NCBI GenBank assembly: GCA_945876095.1
Contig: CAMCMP010000004.1
Location: forward strand, 1 to 64,000
Length of the DNA: 64,000 bases
Source of the DNA: Chitinophaga pinensis
GTDB lineage: Bacteria; Bacteroidota; Bacteroidia; Chitinophagales; Chitinophagaceae
Direction: 5' to 3'
The position numbers were made by a program, and so were the translations under genes. Of the stretch, positions 18,273-26,364 are shown in pieces (positions within the stretch are counted from its first letter, which is position 1; every line of letters starts with the position of its first letter). The notes beneath the pieces are model-generated. The model made no database searches and was not told the DNA's origin. It saw only the letters and a program-made list of their open reading frames with translations.

Positions 18273-19577
18273 ATGAAATCAACATGTTTAACCATTATTT
18301 TGGCAATTCAAATTTTACCAATTTTTGCTCAAAATGCCAAATATGAACAGATTGCCGACACGATTGAAATTGCTTGTACGCCATATATTTCAGCCAAGCT
18401 ACCACCAAAAATTAAAGTCGATAAAACACTTGGAATTGCAACTTTACCTTGGGTGCAGGGGCAAGTAATCCATAAATCCATGCCCGACAGCAACCAGTAT
18501 TTGTATGAAACTCGTGCAACTATTACTCCAAAAGGGGACTATTTATTGATGTTCCCTTTGGGTTTGCATTATGGGTCTTCGGCTGAGAAAGTGAACGACT
18601 TAATTGCTTATCGTTCAAAAGATAAGGGGAAAACCTGGGAGGGCCCAAAAGTTGCTTTTGATATCGATTATTCACAACATGGATTTATTCCGCTTATCCC
18701 AAAAGAAAGCAGTAGAATTTATGCCTTTGGAACTCAGCCGATCAAAGAGTTTCGCTCAATGGATCACGGGCATAAGGAAAATACAGCTATTGGTTACCGC
18801 TATTCAGACGATGACGGATATACCTGGAATGAAGTAAGAATAATAAGGCCAAAAAACGATCCTGAATTTCGGGGCATGAGCGTAATGCGTATGTGCGAAA
18901 CCGACAAAGGAACCTGGATATTGGGAAGTCATGAAGGTGATTGGAGTTACAATCCGCTGATCACCCGACAATATTATTTGCGTAGTGAGGATCAGGGTAA
19001 AACCTGGGAAGTAGGCCCCGGCGCAAGTCACAAAGGATGGTTTGCTCCATGCTATGGCAGGATGGATGAAGGCCGCCCAATCACCACATCCGATGGTGGT
19101 GTTATGTTTATGTTTCGCACCCCCGAAGGACATTACTGGGCATCGTGGAGTAAGGACGATGGTAAAACATGGACCGAACCTAAAGCTACTTCGCTGGTGC
19201 AACCTGATGCGCCACCCATGTTATTTAAATTAACTGATGGCAAAACCATGATTGCCATACATCACAATCGAAGTACGGTTCAAACTGCTGATTTGGCTGG
19301 TAATATGAAACAGCATATGGACCGATCGGAAGTATGGTTTTCGCTCTCGACCGACGATGGAAGAACTTGGAGCAAACCACGTTTTATTTTTGCCAATGCC
19401 TTAGCTCCAACGATGAAAAATATCTGGTTAAGTGCAAATTGTTCATACATCGATGGATTTGCTGACAATGGAATGCTTCACCTTTTTGTACCACACCGTT
19501 GGAGCCGCGTTTTGCACTTAGCGCTTTCAGAAAGTGATCTCGGGAAATTTCCTACAAAAGAAGAATTATTTAAATAA
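18273..19577 (+). CDS. Exported BNR/Asp-box protein, sialidase superfamily, copy 3
   Basis: The 434-residue protein has a signal peptide ending PIFAQ and clear Asp-boxes (SKDKGKTW, SDDDGYTW, SEDQGKTW, SKDDGKTW, STDDGRTW), so a six-bladed propeller is expected. It lacks an FRIP motif. The nearest arginine in that place is in YETRATITPKG, and a full arginine triad is not obvious. It is probably a glycan-active propeller with different specificity, or a binding protein. A 208-base gap without identifiable content precedes it; the dehydrogenase gene starts nine bases after its stop. Confidence 0.75.
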   Translation: MKSTCLTIILAIQILPIFAQNAKYEQIADTIEIACTPYISAKLPPKIKVDKTLGIATLPWVQGQVIHKSMPDSNQYLYETRATITPKGDYLLMFPLGLHYGSSAEKVNDLIAYRSKDKGKTWEGPKVAFDIDYSQHGFIPLIPKESSRIYAFGTQPIKEFRSMDHGHKENTAIGYRYSDDDGYTWNEVRIIRPKNDPEFRGMSVMRMCETDKGTWILGSHEGDWSYNPLITRQYYLRSEDQGKTWEVGPGASHKGWFAPCYGRMDEGRPITTSDGGVMFMFRTPEGHYWASWSKDDGKTWTEPKATSLVQPDAPPMLFKLTDGKTMIAIHHNRSTVQTADLAGNMKQHMDRSEVWFSLSTDDGRTWSKPRFIFANALAPTMKNIWLSANCSYIDGFADNGMLHLFVPHRWSRVLHLALSESDLGKFPTKEELFK

Positions 19578-19586
19578 ACCATATTT

Positions 19587-20552
19587 ATGAAAGTGGTTAT
19601 ATCTATCAATGATTTCAATGAGACTCACAAACAACAGATTATTGAAAGGATTGGTCATCTGGCCGATCTGAAATTTGTAGATCAGTTTATTCCTGAAACT
19701 GATTTTGTGGAACAGATTCAGGATGCGGAAATTGTGGTTGGATGGCCCAAAGCAGCATTGATTAATAAAACGTAAGTAAAATTAGTTCAGATTGGGAGTT
19801 CTGGCTGGGATGCCTATGAGAATAAGGGATTGGAGCAGAAAGGCATTCGCCTGTGTAATGCAAAAGGAGTTTATTCTATAGGTGTTGCCGAGCTGGCAAT
19901 CGGGATGATGTTCGCCCTGGTACGCAATTTCAATCAGCACTGGCAGGATAAGGCTGAACGAAAATTTCAGCGACATGAACCTTACGGGGAAATCTCCGGA
20001 TCGACAGCCTGTATTTTAGGCATTGGTGAAATTGGCTCTACTTTAGCACAGAAATGTTACGGTTTAGGAATGAAAGTTTTAGCTGTCGATCATTTTCACC
20101 GGGATCACCGGGAATTAAATTCAGTGGTGAAATGGTATGCACTGAATGAAATTAGTGAGGCAATTGCTCAGGCTGATCATGTGTTTATTACCATGTCGGG
20201 TCAATCTTCGAATAAAAATTTGATAAACAAAGAAGTTCTGTCACAATTTAAGGAGGGAGCATGTGTGTATAACATGTCCCGTGGCAGCATCATTGATCAG
20301 ACTGCTCTAATCGAATCTCTGAAAAATGGCAAATTGAAAGGTGCTGGCCTTGATGTTACTGATTCCGAACCTCCAGAATTAAATGATGAAATCTATAACT
20401 TGGACAATGTTTTTCTTTCCGGACATAGTGGAGGTCTGTCAGGTGGCTGGAAACTGCGGTTGATCGATTTGATATGCAATAATATTACAAATTACATTGA
20501 AGGTAATAAACTGATCAACGAATTGGATTGGGTTAATAAAAAAATCAGCTGA
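19587..20552 (+). pseudogene. D-2-hydroxyacid dehydrogenase, copy 2, with one in-frame TAA
   Basis: Read in one frame, this is a 321-residue dehydrogenase interrupted only by TAA at 19773-19775, after residue 62. The downstream part continues at once with VKLVQIGSSGWDAY and keeps GIGEIG (NAD binding), the arginine in NMSRGS, the glutamate in DSEPPE and the histidine in SGHSGG. Everything else is intact, so the stop is either a recent nonsense mutation, a base error or a natural split. A fragment could restart at a TTG at 19830, but it would lack the N-terminal part of the substrate domain. Its end overlaps the next start (TGATG). Confidence 0.8.
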
Positions 20553-21679
20553 TGCGTATAACAGAAATTGAAACGAGATTAATCAGGTTAAGTGCAGAAG
20601 CATGGTTTCCTGATGGGATTGTACCTCAAAATAGCATACCTTATTGGGACTTTCCATTGGTAACTGTCCACACTGATGAGGGTATTGAGGGTTATACCAT
20701 GGGGTACGCTCCTTTAGGACAAGGGAAAGCCAATTTTCACAGCATTCATGATGTTTTTTATTATGACTTGGTTGGAAAAAATCCGCTTGATACGCAGGCA
20801 ATCTGGCAGACGATCCGCTTTAAAAATAGGCATTTATATATTTTGTCAGAGGCATTTTATGCAGAATTGGATATTGCTTTGTGGGACATTAAGGGTAAAA
20901 AAGCCAACATGCCTATAGCTGAACTTTTGGGGAAAATGCGCGATAAAGTACCATTGTACATGACCAGTCCACCGGTGCAACTGCAAGACTTAGAGGCCGT
21001 AAAGAATCAGGGTAAATTATGCCTTTCCAGAAAATATGCTGGTTGGAAATTACAGCTTACAGGTAGCCCAGATATAGAAATACCCAAGCTTCAACTGGCC
21101 CGTCATGTAGTAGGAAAAGGATTTCCTTTGATGCTGGACTGTTCGGGCGTTTATTCCTACCTCAACGCATTAAAAATTGGTCGGGCCCTCGATGAGTTGG
21201 AATACGAATGGTTCGAAGAGCCGATACCAGACAAGGATATCGAGCACCTGAAAAAACTGACCGCCAACCTGAAAACTCCTGTTCTTGCTGCTGAAACTGC
21301 CAGTTTATTCGATTTGCCCCAATATGTGAATAATGGTGCAGTTGATATCCTACGGGGCGACACACATTTGAAGGGCGGAATCACTGGGATGATCAAAACA
21401 CTTGGATTTTGTGAAATTCACGGATATGAACTGGAGATACACACAGCAGCCAGCCCAATCCTTGACCTTGCCAACCTTCAAATAGGTTGTACTACCCATT
21501 TGTCGAAATTTCTCGAAGCGCATCATCCGATGTTCAGGTTCGGATTAATTGGCGATCCATTAGATGTAAAGGAAGATGGATGTCAGCATTTACCTTCAGG
21601 GCCGGGACTAGGCGCTAATATCGATTGGGATTGGATGGATAATCACACCATAGATAAGCTTAAAGGCTGCACCTATTAA
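20552..21679 (+). CDS. Mandelate racemase/enolase-superfamily sugar-acid dehydratase, copy 2
   Basis: The 375-residue protein has metal ligands Asp196 (LDCSG), Glu222 (WFEEP) and Glu248 (AAETAS), Lys166 in GWKLQL, and an Asp270/His297 pair (RGDTH, IHTAAS). The second strand motif is Lys-x-Gln rather than Lys-x-Arg as in copy 1, so the two dehydratases probably differ in substrate or stereochemistry. It overlaps the broken dehydrogenase upstream, mirroring the ATGA coupling at 14865. Sixteen bases after its stop the duplicated segment begins. Confidence 0.83.
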   Translation: MRITEIETRLIRLSAEAWFPDGIVPQNSIPYWDFPLVTVHTDEGIEGYTMGYAPLGQGKANFHSIHDVFYYDLVGKNPLDTQAIWQTIRFKNRHLYILSEAFYAELDIALWDIKGKKANMPIAELLGKMRDKVPLYMTSPPVQLQDLEAVKNQGKLCLSRKYAGWKLQLTGSPDIEIPKLQLARHVVGKGFPLMLDCSGVYSYLNALKIGRALDELEYEWFEEPIPDKDIEHLKKLTANLKTPVLAAETASLFDLPQYVNNGAVDILRGDTHLKGGITGMIKTLGFCEIHGYELEIHTAASPILDLANLQIGCTTHLSKFLEAHHPMFRFGLIGDPLDVKEDGCQHLPSGPGLGANIDWDWMDNHTIDKLKGCTY

Positions 21680-21694
21680 AAACCAAATTTGAGA

Positions 21695-21858
21695 ACTTGT
21701 AAATATTTAAATAATAAAAGAAATGAGAAAAATCGTATTGATACATGTATGGATGCTTTCACTGACCACTTGTTTATGTGCACAGACGGCAGTTAACAAA
21801 CAGCTACAAGCTGACGCTCCTAATTCAAAAAATAGCAACCATTCTCTATTTTTGAATC
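21695..21858 (+). repeat. Downstream copy of the duplicated segment
   Basis: This copy runs from a few bases that look like the last codons of a PhyH gene (ending TTGTAA) into the true 5' end of the sialidase-SGNH gene. The partner is 16960-17118. The first 37 bases are identical; the remainder has diverged, so the duplication is not recent. Confidence 0.8.
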
Positions 21859-23768
21859 AAAAGCAAAATGGAGGTTTCCGCAAATCTGAATTTGTTGTTG
21901 AACCCGAGCTGTTTATTCATCATACAGCCGAACGTGCTTTTATTGGTCCCGGAAGTTTTTTACTTGACAATGGGGATATACTTATGGCAGCTCCATGGGG
22001 CAGACCTCCAACTAATTTCGAACAGCTTGCTGCTAAATTCCCGGTACCCATGTTCTACCGTAGCAAAGATGGCGGACGAACTTGGAATGAACAAGGACGG
22101 ATGAAGATGACATGGAATCTGCCGGGAATGATTAGTGATGGCGGGATATCGTTTTTACGTTTAAAAGATGGCCGGTTGGCTTTTTTGGCACACCGCCATT
22201 CGAGAGAATTAAAGGGGGGTGGATTACCAGTTATTTCATTTTCGGAAGATGATGGAAAAAACTGGACACCTGCAAAATTGGTTGGCGAGCCCGAAGGAAT
22301 TTGGTATGTAATGAACGACCGTCTAATTCAGTTGAGCAATGGCCGCCTTGTTGTACCGGTCAGCCACATGCCTCAGGGTATGGGTAAATCCGAAGGCGAC
22401 CGCAACCTCGGACTTTGTTTTTTTAGCGATAATGGTGGTGAAACATGGAAAAAATCGCAAAAGCCAGCCGATTTAAACGATGGAAGAGGTATGGCTGAAC
22501 CAACAGTTGCAGAAATTGGAAATAATCAATTAATCATGCTGGCTCGCACCGGAAGCGGTAGTGTATTTTGTTCACGTTCGAATGACGGAGGTGATACCTG
22601 GTCAATTCCAACGTCTACCACTTTAATTTCTGCGTGTTCATCATTAACCCTTAAAACATTACCCGATGGTCGTTTAATTGTTTTTTATAACCATGCTAAA
22701 CCAATCAAGCAGGGAGCATTCTTCCCACGCACACCACTCGTATATGCTGTATCAGAGGATAAAGGAATGACATGGGGAGAACCGGTAATTATTGATGATT
22801 CAGGAGTGGAAAAGAAAGACCGGCAGAATATTTATCCTACAGTTTGCTTCACGAAGGAAGGAATGTTGGTGATGTGGTCGAACCATGGTGCCGATCCAGG
22901 AGGAAGCTTTGCCGGCCAATATGATGCTAATATAGGTGGTGGAAAACGAGCCATTTTAGCCTATCCTAAAGTCAAAACAAGCAGGCAAAAACGTAAAAAT
23001 AAAAACATAACCAAAGTTCTTCGAATCATGCCGTTGGGTGACAGTTATACACGCGGCTCCTACCTGATAAAAAAAGAGGAACAAGTTATCGGCCTGGCAA
23101 ACCCCGATGGTGGCGGGTATCGTAAACCTTTACAGGATAAACTTCGTGCAGCCGGTATCGCCTTTGATTTTGTAGGCGACCTTGACTATAATGCTTTTGG
23201 AAAGGATGGCGATGTTGACCCTGAATTTGATCCCGATCACCAGGGTCTGGCTGGTTTTGGCAATTACGGGATCTTACATGGCGGCTTGGTTCCAACCCCA
23301 AAAGATGTTCTTGCCGAAAAAAAGCTGGAGCAGATTATCGTTCCGGGGATTGTGGAAGTGCTGAAAAAGCATAATCCTGATATTATCCTGTTGATGTCGG
23401 GAGCCAATGGGTTTGACGCCAAAGCTCGTGATGAACTGATCCGAACCATCGGGGAGAATAGCAAAGCGCATCTTATTGTTGCTACAATATTGCCGCAAAA
23501 AGCACCACGAAACGGTTGGGAAAAGGTTGACAATTATAATGCATCGCTGCAGTCTATTGTAGATGCCCTGCAGAAAGTTGGTAAACAGATATCACTTGTC
23601 GATATGAATGCAGTCATAAGTGCTGACAATCTGATGCCCGATGGTGTCCACCCCGACAAGTTCGCAATGGGCAAGATGGCAGATGTCTGGTTTACAGGGG
23701 TTCTTCAACAATTGAATTCTTCCCGATCATTAAGGTCAAAAAGTTATAAAATAAAAAAACAGGCTTAG
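21723..23768 (+). CDS. Secreted fusion: sialidase-type propeller plus SGNH-hydrolase esterase
   Basis: The 681-residue protein has a signal peptide ending CLCAQ and a BNR propeller at about 50-415 with Asp-boxes SKDGGRTW, SEDDGKNW, SDNGGETW, SNDGGDTW and SEDKGMTW. An SGNH/GDSL domain follows from about 435 to the end, with Ser441 in LGDSYTRG, a GANG block near 565 and the Asp640/His643 pair in DGVHPD. The pairing suggests removal of O-acyl groups and release of the sugar by one enzyme, as for O-acetylated sialic acids. The propeller has no FRIP motif, so its cleavage activity is less certain than the esterase. A partial copy of its 5' end lies at 16988. Confidence 0.85.
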   Translation: MRKIVLIHVWMLSLTTCLCAQTAVNKQLQADAPNSKNSNHSLFLNQKQNGGFRKSEFVVEPELFIHHTAERAFIGPGSFLLDNGDILMAAPWGRPPTNFEQLAAKFPVPMFYRSKDGGRTWNEQGRMKMTWNLPGMISDGGISFLRLKDGRLAFLAHRHSRELKGGGLPVISFSEDDGKNWTPAKLVGEPEGIWYVMNDRLIQLSNGRLVVPVSHMPQGMGKSEGDRNLGLCFFSDNGGETWKKSQKPADLNDGRGMAEPTVAEIGNNQLIMLARTGSGSVFCSRSNDGGDTWSIPTSTTLISACSSLTLKTLPDGRLIVFYNHAKPIKQGAFFPRTPLVYAVSEDKGMTWGEPVIIDDSGVEKKDRQNIYPTVCFTKEGMLVMWSNHGADPGGSFAGQYDANIGGGKRAILAYPKVKTSRQKRKNKNITKVLRIMPLGDSYTRGSYLIKKEEQVIGLANPDGGGYRKPLQDKLRAAGIAFDFVGDLDYNAFGKDGDVDPEFDPDHQGLAGFGNYGILHGGLVPTPKDVLAEKKLEQIIVPGIVEVLKKHNPDIILLMSGANGFDAKARDELIRTIGENSKAHLIVATILPQKAPRNGWEKVDNYNASLQSIVDALQKVGKQISLVDMNAVISADNLMPDGVHPDKFAMGKMADVWFTGVLQQLNSSRSLRSKSYKIKKQA

Positions 23769-23867
23769 AATAAATTGAGTATTGATAGTATAATTGGGAA
23801 GAGCTTTAAATAGGATAACACATATTCTAAAAGAATTATATTATGTCTTCAAATAAATATAAGAAAA

Positions 23868-24623
23868 ATGAAGTCTGAAAACAAAGAACTATTAAGATTA
23901 AAATTCAGGGAAGATGGATTCATATTTTTTCCAAATTTTATTGGTCAGGACGAACTAAAAGAAATACATATACATTTAGATATGTTGATTCTCGAAAAAG
24001 TCCAGTCTATGCCGCCAGAACATGTCTTTTACGAAGACAGGAATGATTTGTCTACCTTAAAACAACTTCAAATCTTACATAAATATGATCCATTTTTTTA
24101 TGGAATGATGTTTAATAGTCGGTTTGAAGAACTTGCGAAAATGCTTTTGGGTGACGAAATTATTGGTAAAAACATGCAATTTTTTAATAAGCCTCCCCGA
24201 ATAGGACAACCAACACCCCCTCATCAGGATGGATATTATTTTATGCTTAATCCAAATGAAGCTGTTACGATGTGGCTTGGCCTTGATAATGTGGATGAAG
24301 AAAACGGATGCGTAAGATATTTGAAAGGATCACATCTTAAAGGTATGCGTCCGCATGTAAAATCCAATACACTTGGTTTTTCACAAGGGATAAGTGATTA
24401 TGGACTGGATGATATGAATAATGAAACATGGTTTACTACAAAGCCAGGAGATCTATTAGTTCATCACGCGCTTACTGTTCACCGCGCGGATAACAACAAA
24501 AGCAACAGCAGAACAAGAAAAGCTTTGGGGTTTATTTATTATGCTAAAAAAGCAAAAGAAGATACAGAGGCAAAAGAGGCGTATCAAGCAAAATTAGCAG
24601 AGGAACGCATTGCCCAAAAATGA
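23868..24623 (+). CDS. PhyH-family Fe(II)/2-oxoglutarate dioxygenase, copy 3
   Basis: The 251-residue protein has iron ligands in PPHQDGYYF, the family segment NVDEENGCVRYLKGSH, a distal histidine in LTVHRADNNKS and the arginine in RTRKALGFIYY. It is the last intact gene of the sugar cluster and returns to the AT-rich composition of the early genes. A 99-base spacer separates it from the fusion gene. As with the other two copies, cytoplasmic oxidation of the incoming sugar or an aglycone is the likely role. Confidence 0.8.
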   Translation: MKSENKELLRLKFREDGFIFFPNFIGQDELKEIHIHLDMLILEKVQSMPPEHVFYEDRNDLSTLKQLQILHKYDPFFYGMMFNSRFEELAKMLLGDEIIGKNMQFFNKPPRIGQPTPPHQDGYYFMLNPNEAVTMWLGLDNVDEENGCVRYLKGSHLKGMRPHVKSNTLGFSQGISDYGLDDMNNETWFTTKPGDLLVHHALTVHRADNNKSNSRTRKALGFIYYAKKAKEDTEAKEAYQAKLAEERIAQK

Positions 24624-24630
24624 ACTTGCT

Positions 24631-24741
24631 GTGATTTCATCGGATGAACTTCAGCGGCAATTGAGAGGAGCCTCTCTTTCAATTTTGTTTGCTACAAAAC
24701 GAGTAAGTGGAATTGATTATTTAAAAAAGTTTATAAAGTAA
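24631..24741 (+). pseudogene. Short unidentified reading-frame remnant after PhyH copy 3
   Basis: A GTG-initiated frame of 36 codons reads SSDELQRQLRGASL and ends DYLKKFIK. It has protein-like composition but no recognisable family, and begins only seven bases after the PhyH stop. It may be the tail of a deleted cluster gene. Chance is possible. Confidence 0.2.
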
Positions 24742-24819
24742 CCGCTCGCTAATATTTTTAAAACCGGCCTTTATCATTTTTTCTATTTTTGAAATGATTG
24801 TGTAATACTATTCCCTCAC

Positions 24820-25011
24820 CTAATAGTAACAAAATTGCAAGAAATTTTTTAATAATTTATCCTGGTTTTTAAGTTTTGATTCATCTTGAGGGCCATCATT
24901 TTCTCCATTAGGCTCATGATTGGTATTGGCTGAAGTCGAAGACTGTTTTACAGGGCTTGCAGATTTCATGGCTTCTTCAAATCCTTTTTCAATAAATAAT
25001 TGCCTGCTCAT
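24820..25011 (-). CDS. Small hydrophilic hypothetical protein of the mobile-element remnant
   Basis: This 63-residue frame starts MSRQLFIEKGFEEAM and continues with a Ser/Asn/Glu-rich middle and a lysine-rich end (SKLKNQDKLLKNFLQ). I do not recognise it. It is downstream of, and on the same strand as, the HTH and zinc-finger genes, so it could be the third gene of that operon. Confidence 0.35.
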   Translation of the reverse strand: MSRQLFIEKGFEEAMKSASPVKQSSTSANTNHEPNGENDGPQDESKLKNQDKLLKNFLQFCYY

Positions 25012-25070
25012 AATTTATATAATTTTATATAGTTGTTTTCTAGTCTTGAGTATCCATAAGAACCAACGAA

Positions 25071-25357
25071 TCAAACGTTCTGTCCTTCAATTTCTTTGAG
25101 GGAGGGCATTAGTGTCCAATTTATTTCTTCGGCTTTAAGAATATTAGTATTTATTGGGTCAGAACGGTACTGTTTATTTAGATTTCGAAAAATTGATTCT
25201 GTAAATTTAATTTCTTTCAGTAATTGCTTGATAGCTTGATAGTTTTCTTTGGATCTTTCTCTTTTTCTGATTCAAAGCACTCTTGATCACAATAGCGACG
25301 GTTGCCATTTTTATATGTAGATATTATTTGTTTACAAAATCGATAATTACATACCAT
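25071..25357 (-). pseudogene. Small zinc-finger protein gene, frameshifted
   Basis: From the ATG at 25357 the frame encodes 46 residues with paired cysteines (VCNYRFC, then RYCDQECFESEKEK) and stops at 25217. A second frame picks up the sequence at the A-rich stretch after FESEK and continues with QAIKQLLKEIKFT and NLNKQYRSDPINTN to a TGA at 25071. Joined, the two parts make one plausible protein of about 95 residues. The start overlaps the end of the HTH gene (ATGTAA), indicating translational coupling. The shift is at a homopolymer, so a sequencing error is possible. Confidence 0.55.
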
Positions 25358-25715
25358 TGGTTCTTATTTTTAAATTTTCAAAAATGGGGATAACTGGATA
25401 ACGTTTCACATAAGCTAGTACGTCACAGAGTAGGTAGTATATTTGTGCCCTTCGTATCCCTTTGTGTGATGTTGTTTTTACTTCCTTAAGTTTTGTTTTC
25501 TTTACTTTGGGGGCATCGTCGGAAGTAAAGTATTTGATTTTTCTATCTGATCTAAGTTGAGCAAGTTTTCTTTTAGAAATATTAAGGATTCGCATTACTT
25601 CTAAATCGTCAAGTATCACGTTCTCTGGTGGTAATGATATTCTTTCGATGCGTTCTTCGAAATCTTTCAATAAACATTTAAGTTCTGGGAATCTTTCCGT
25701 ATAATCAATCTTCAT
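25347..25715 (-). CDS. Excisionase-like helix-turn-helix DNA-binding protein
   Basis: The 122-residue protein starts at the ATG at 25715; a TTG 24 bases upstream is in frame. Its middle, ILDDLEVMRILNISKRKLAQ followed by RSDRKIKYF, and its end, IYYLLCDVLAYVKRYP, match the HTH_17/MerR-like layout of small proteins that accompany Bacteroidota conjugative transposon integrases. Such proteins bind attachment-site DNA or regulate excision. The gene overlaps the zinc-finger gene by eleven bases. It is probably a relic of the element that brought the island. Confidence 0.6.
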   Translation of the reverse strand: MKIDYTERFPELKCLLKDFEERIERISLPPENVILDDLEVMRILNISKRKLAQLRSDRKIKYFTSDDAPKVKKTKLKEVKTTSHKGIRRAQIYYLLCDVLAYVKRYPVIPIFENLKIRTNGM

Positions 25716-25773
25716 TTTTAATATGATTTTATTATACAAAGGTTTAACTCCTTCATTAGATCACAAAACATTT

Positions 25774-25812
25774 TGGCAAAAAAATTCCCGGCATTCAATG
25801 CGGGGAATTTAA
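25774..25812 (-). terminator. Terminator-like hairpin on the minus strand
   Basis: AATTCCC (25783-25789) pairs with GGGAATT (25803-25809), with an inner GCATT / AATGC pair. Reading leftward the hairpin is followed by a run of T residues. It falls right after the stop of the RteC-like remnant and before the HTH gene start. Confidence 0.5.
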
Positions 25813-26215
25813 AATTTAATTAATTTTTTAGTTACATTTTTTTGGTATTTGTCTCTTAATTTTTCTGAAAGATGTGTCAAAAAATCACCTAATGTTTTTT
25901 TATTTCTTATTTGTTCATGTCGATCATTAAAATTTCGATCTTTCAAATCAAAAATCTCAAAGAATAACTTTCTTTTTTCACTATCTCACTAGGTGTATAA
26001 GAATTATCTATATAGCCTTCATGCTCCAATGCTAGCCACACTTCTAGTAATTTCATTTCATTACTATTTTCATTCCTTGCTGGATTAATAGAATTCTTAA
26101 TTTCTTCAATATTAATTTTTTCACTTATTAAATTTAAAAGATTGTCGATAAGAGTTAAATATTTTCTTCTTATCAGTTGAACTCAGCTTTATTAAACACT
26201 TTCTATTTTTCAAAA
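25809..26215 (-). pseudogene. RteC-like regulator remnant with at least two frameshifts
   Basis: Three overlapping minus-strand pieces can be joined. The first ends KLSSTDKKK. The second reads LTLIDNLLNLISEK and then VWLALEHEGYIDNSYT. The third reads FFEIFDLKDRNFNDR and IRNKKTLGDFLTHL before a TAA at 25809. The pattern (a short helix, EGYIDN, EIF, IRNKK, FLTHL) resembles the C-terminal domain of RteC, a conjugative-transposon regulator of Bacteroidota. Two shifts make it non-functional. The family call is by eye and moderate. Confidence 0.4.
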
Positions 26216-26364
26216 AACTTAACTATTAAAATTAAACCTTACTATTTATTTATTCAGCTTTTTTTGGCCAAAAATTGAATTGCGATAAAAGACAAAGAAA
26301 CAAATAAAAAGATGCTGGAAATTATTAAGTAAGTTCTAGATCATTAAAATTATGTTATACTAAT

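Noticed and set aside
19773..19775. Selenocysteine or recoding at the internal stop
   Set aside because: The codon is TAA, not TGA, and no insertion element or slippery site is evident; the nonsense explanation is simpler.
23843..23878. An alternative upstream ATG near the third PhyH gene
   Set aside because: It opens only a frame of about eleven codons that is out of register with the enzyme.
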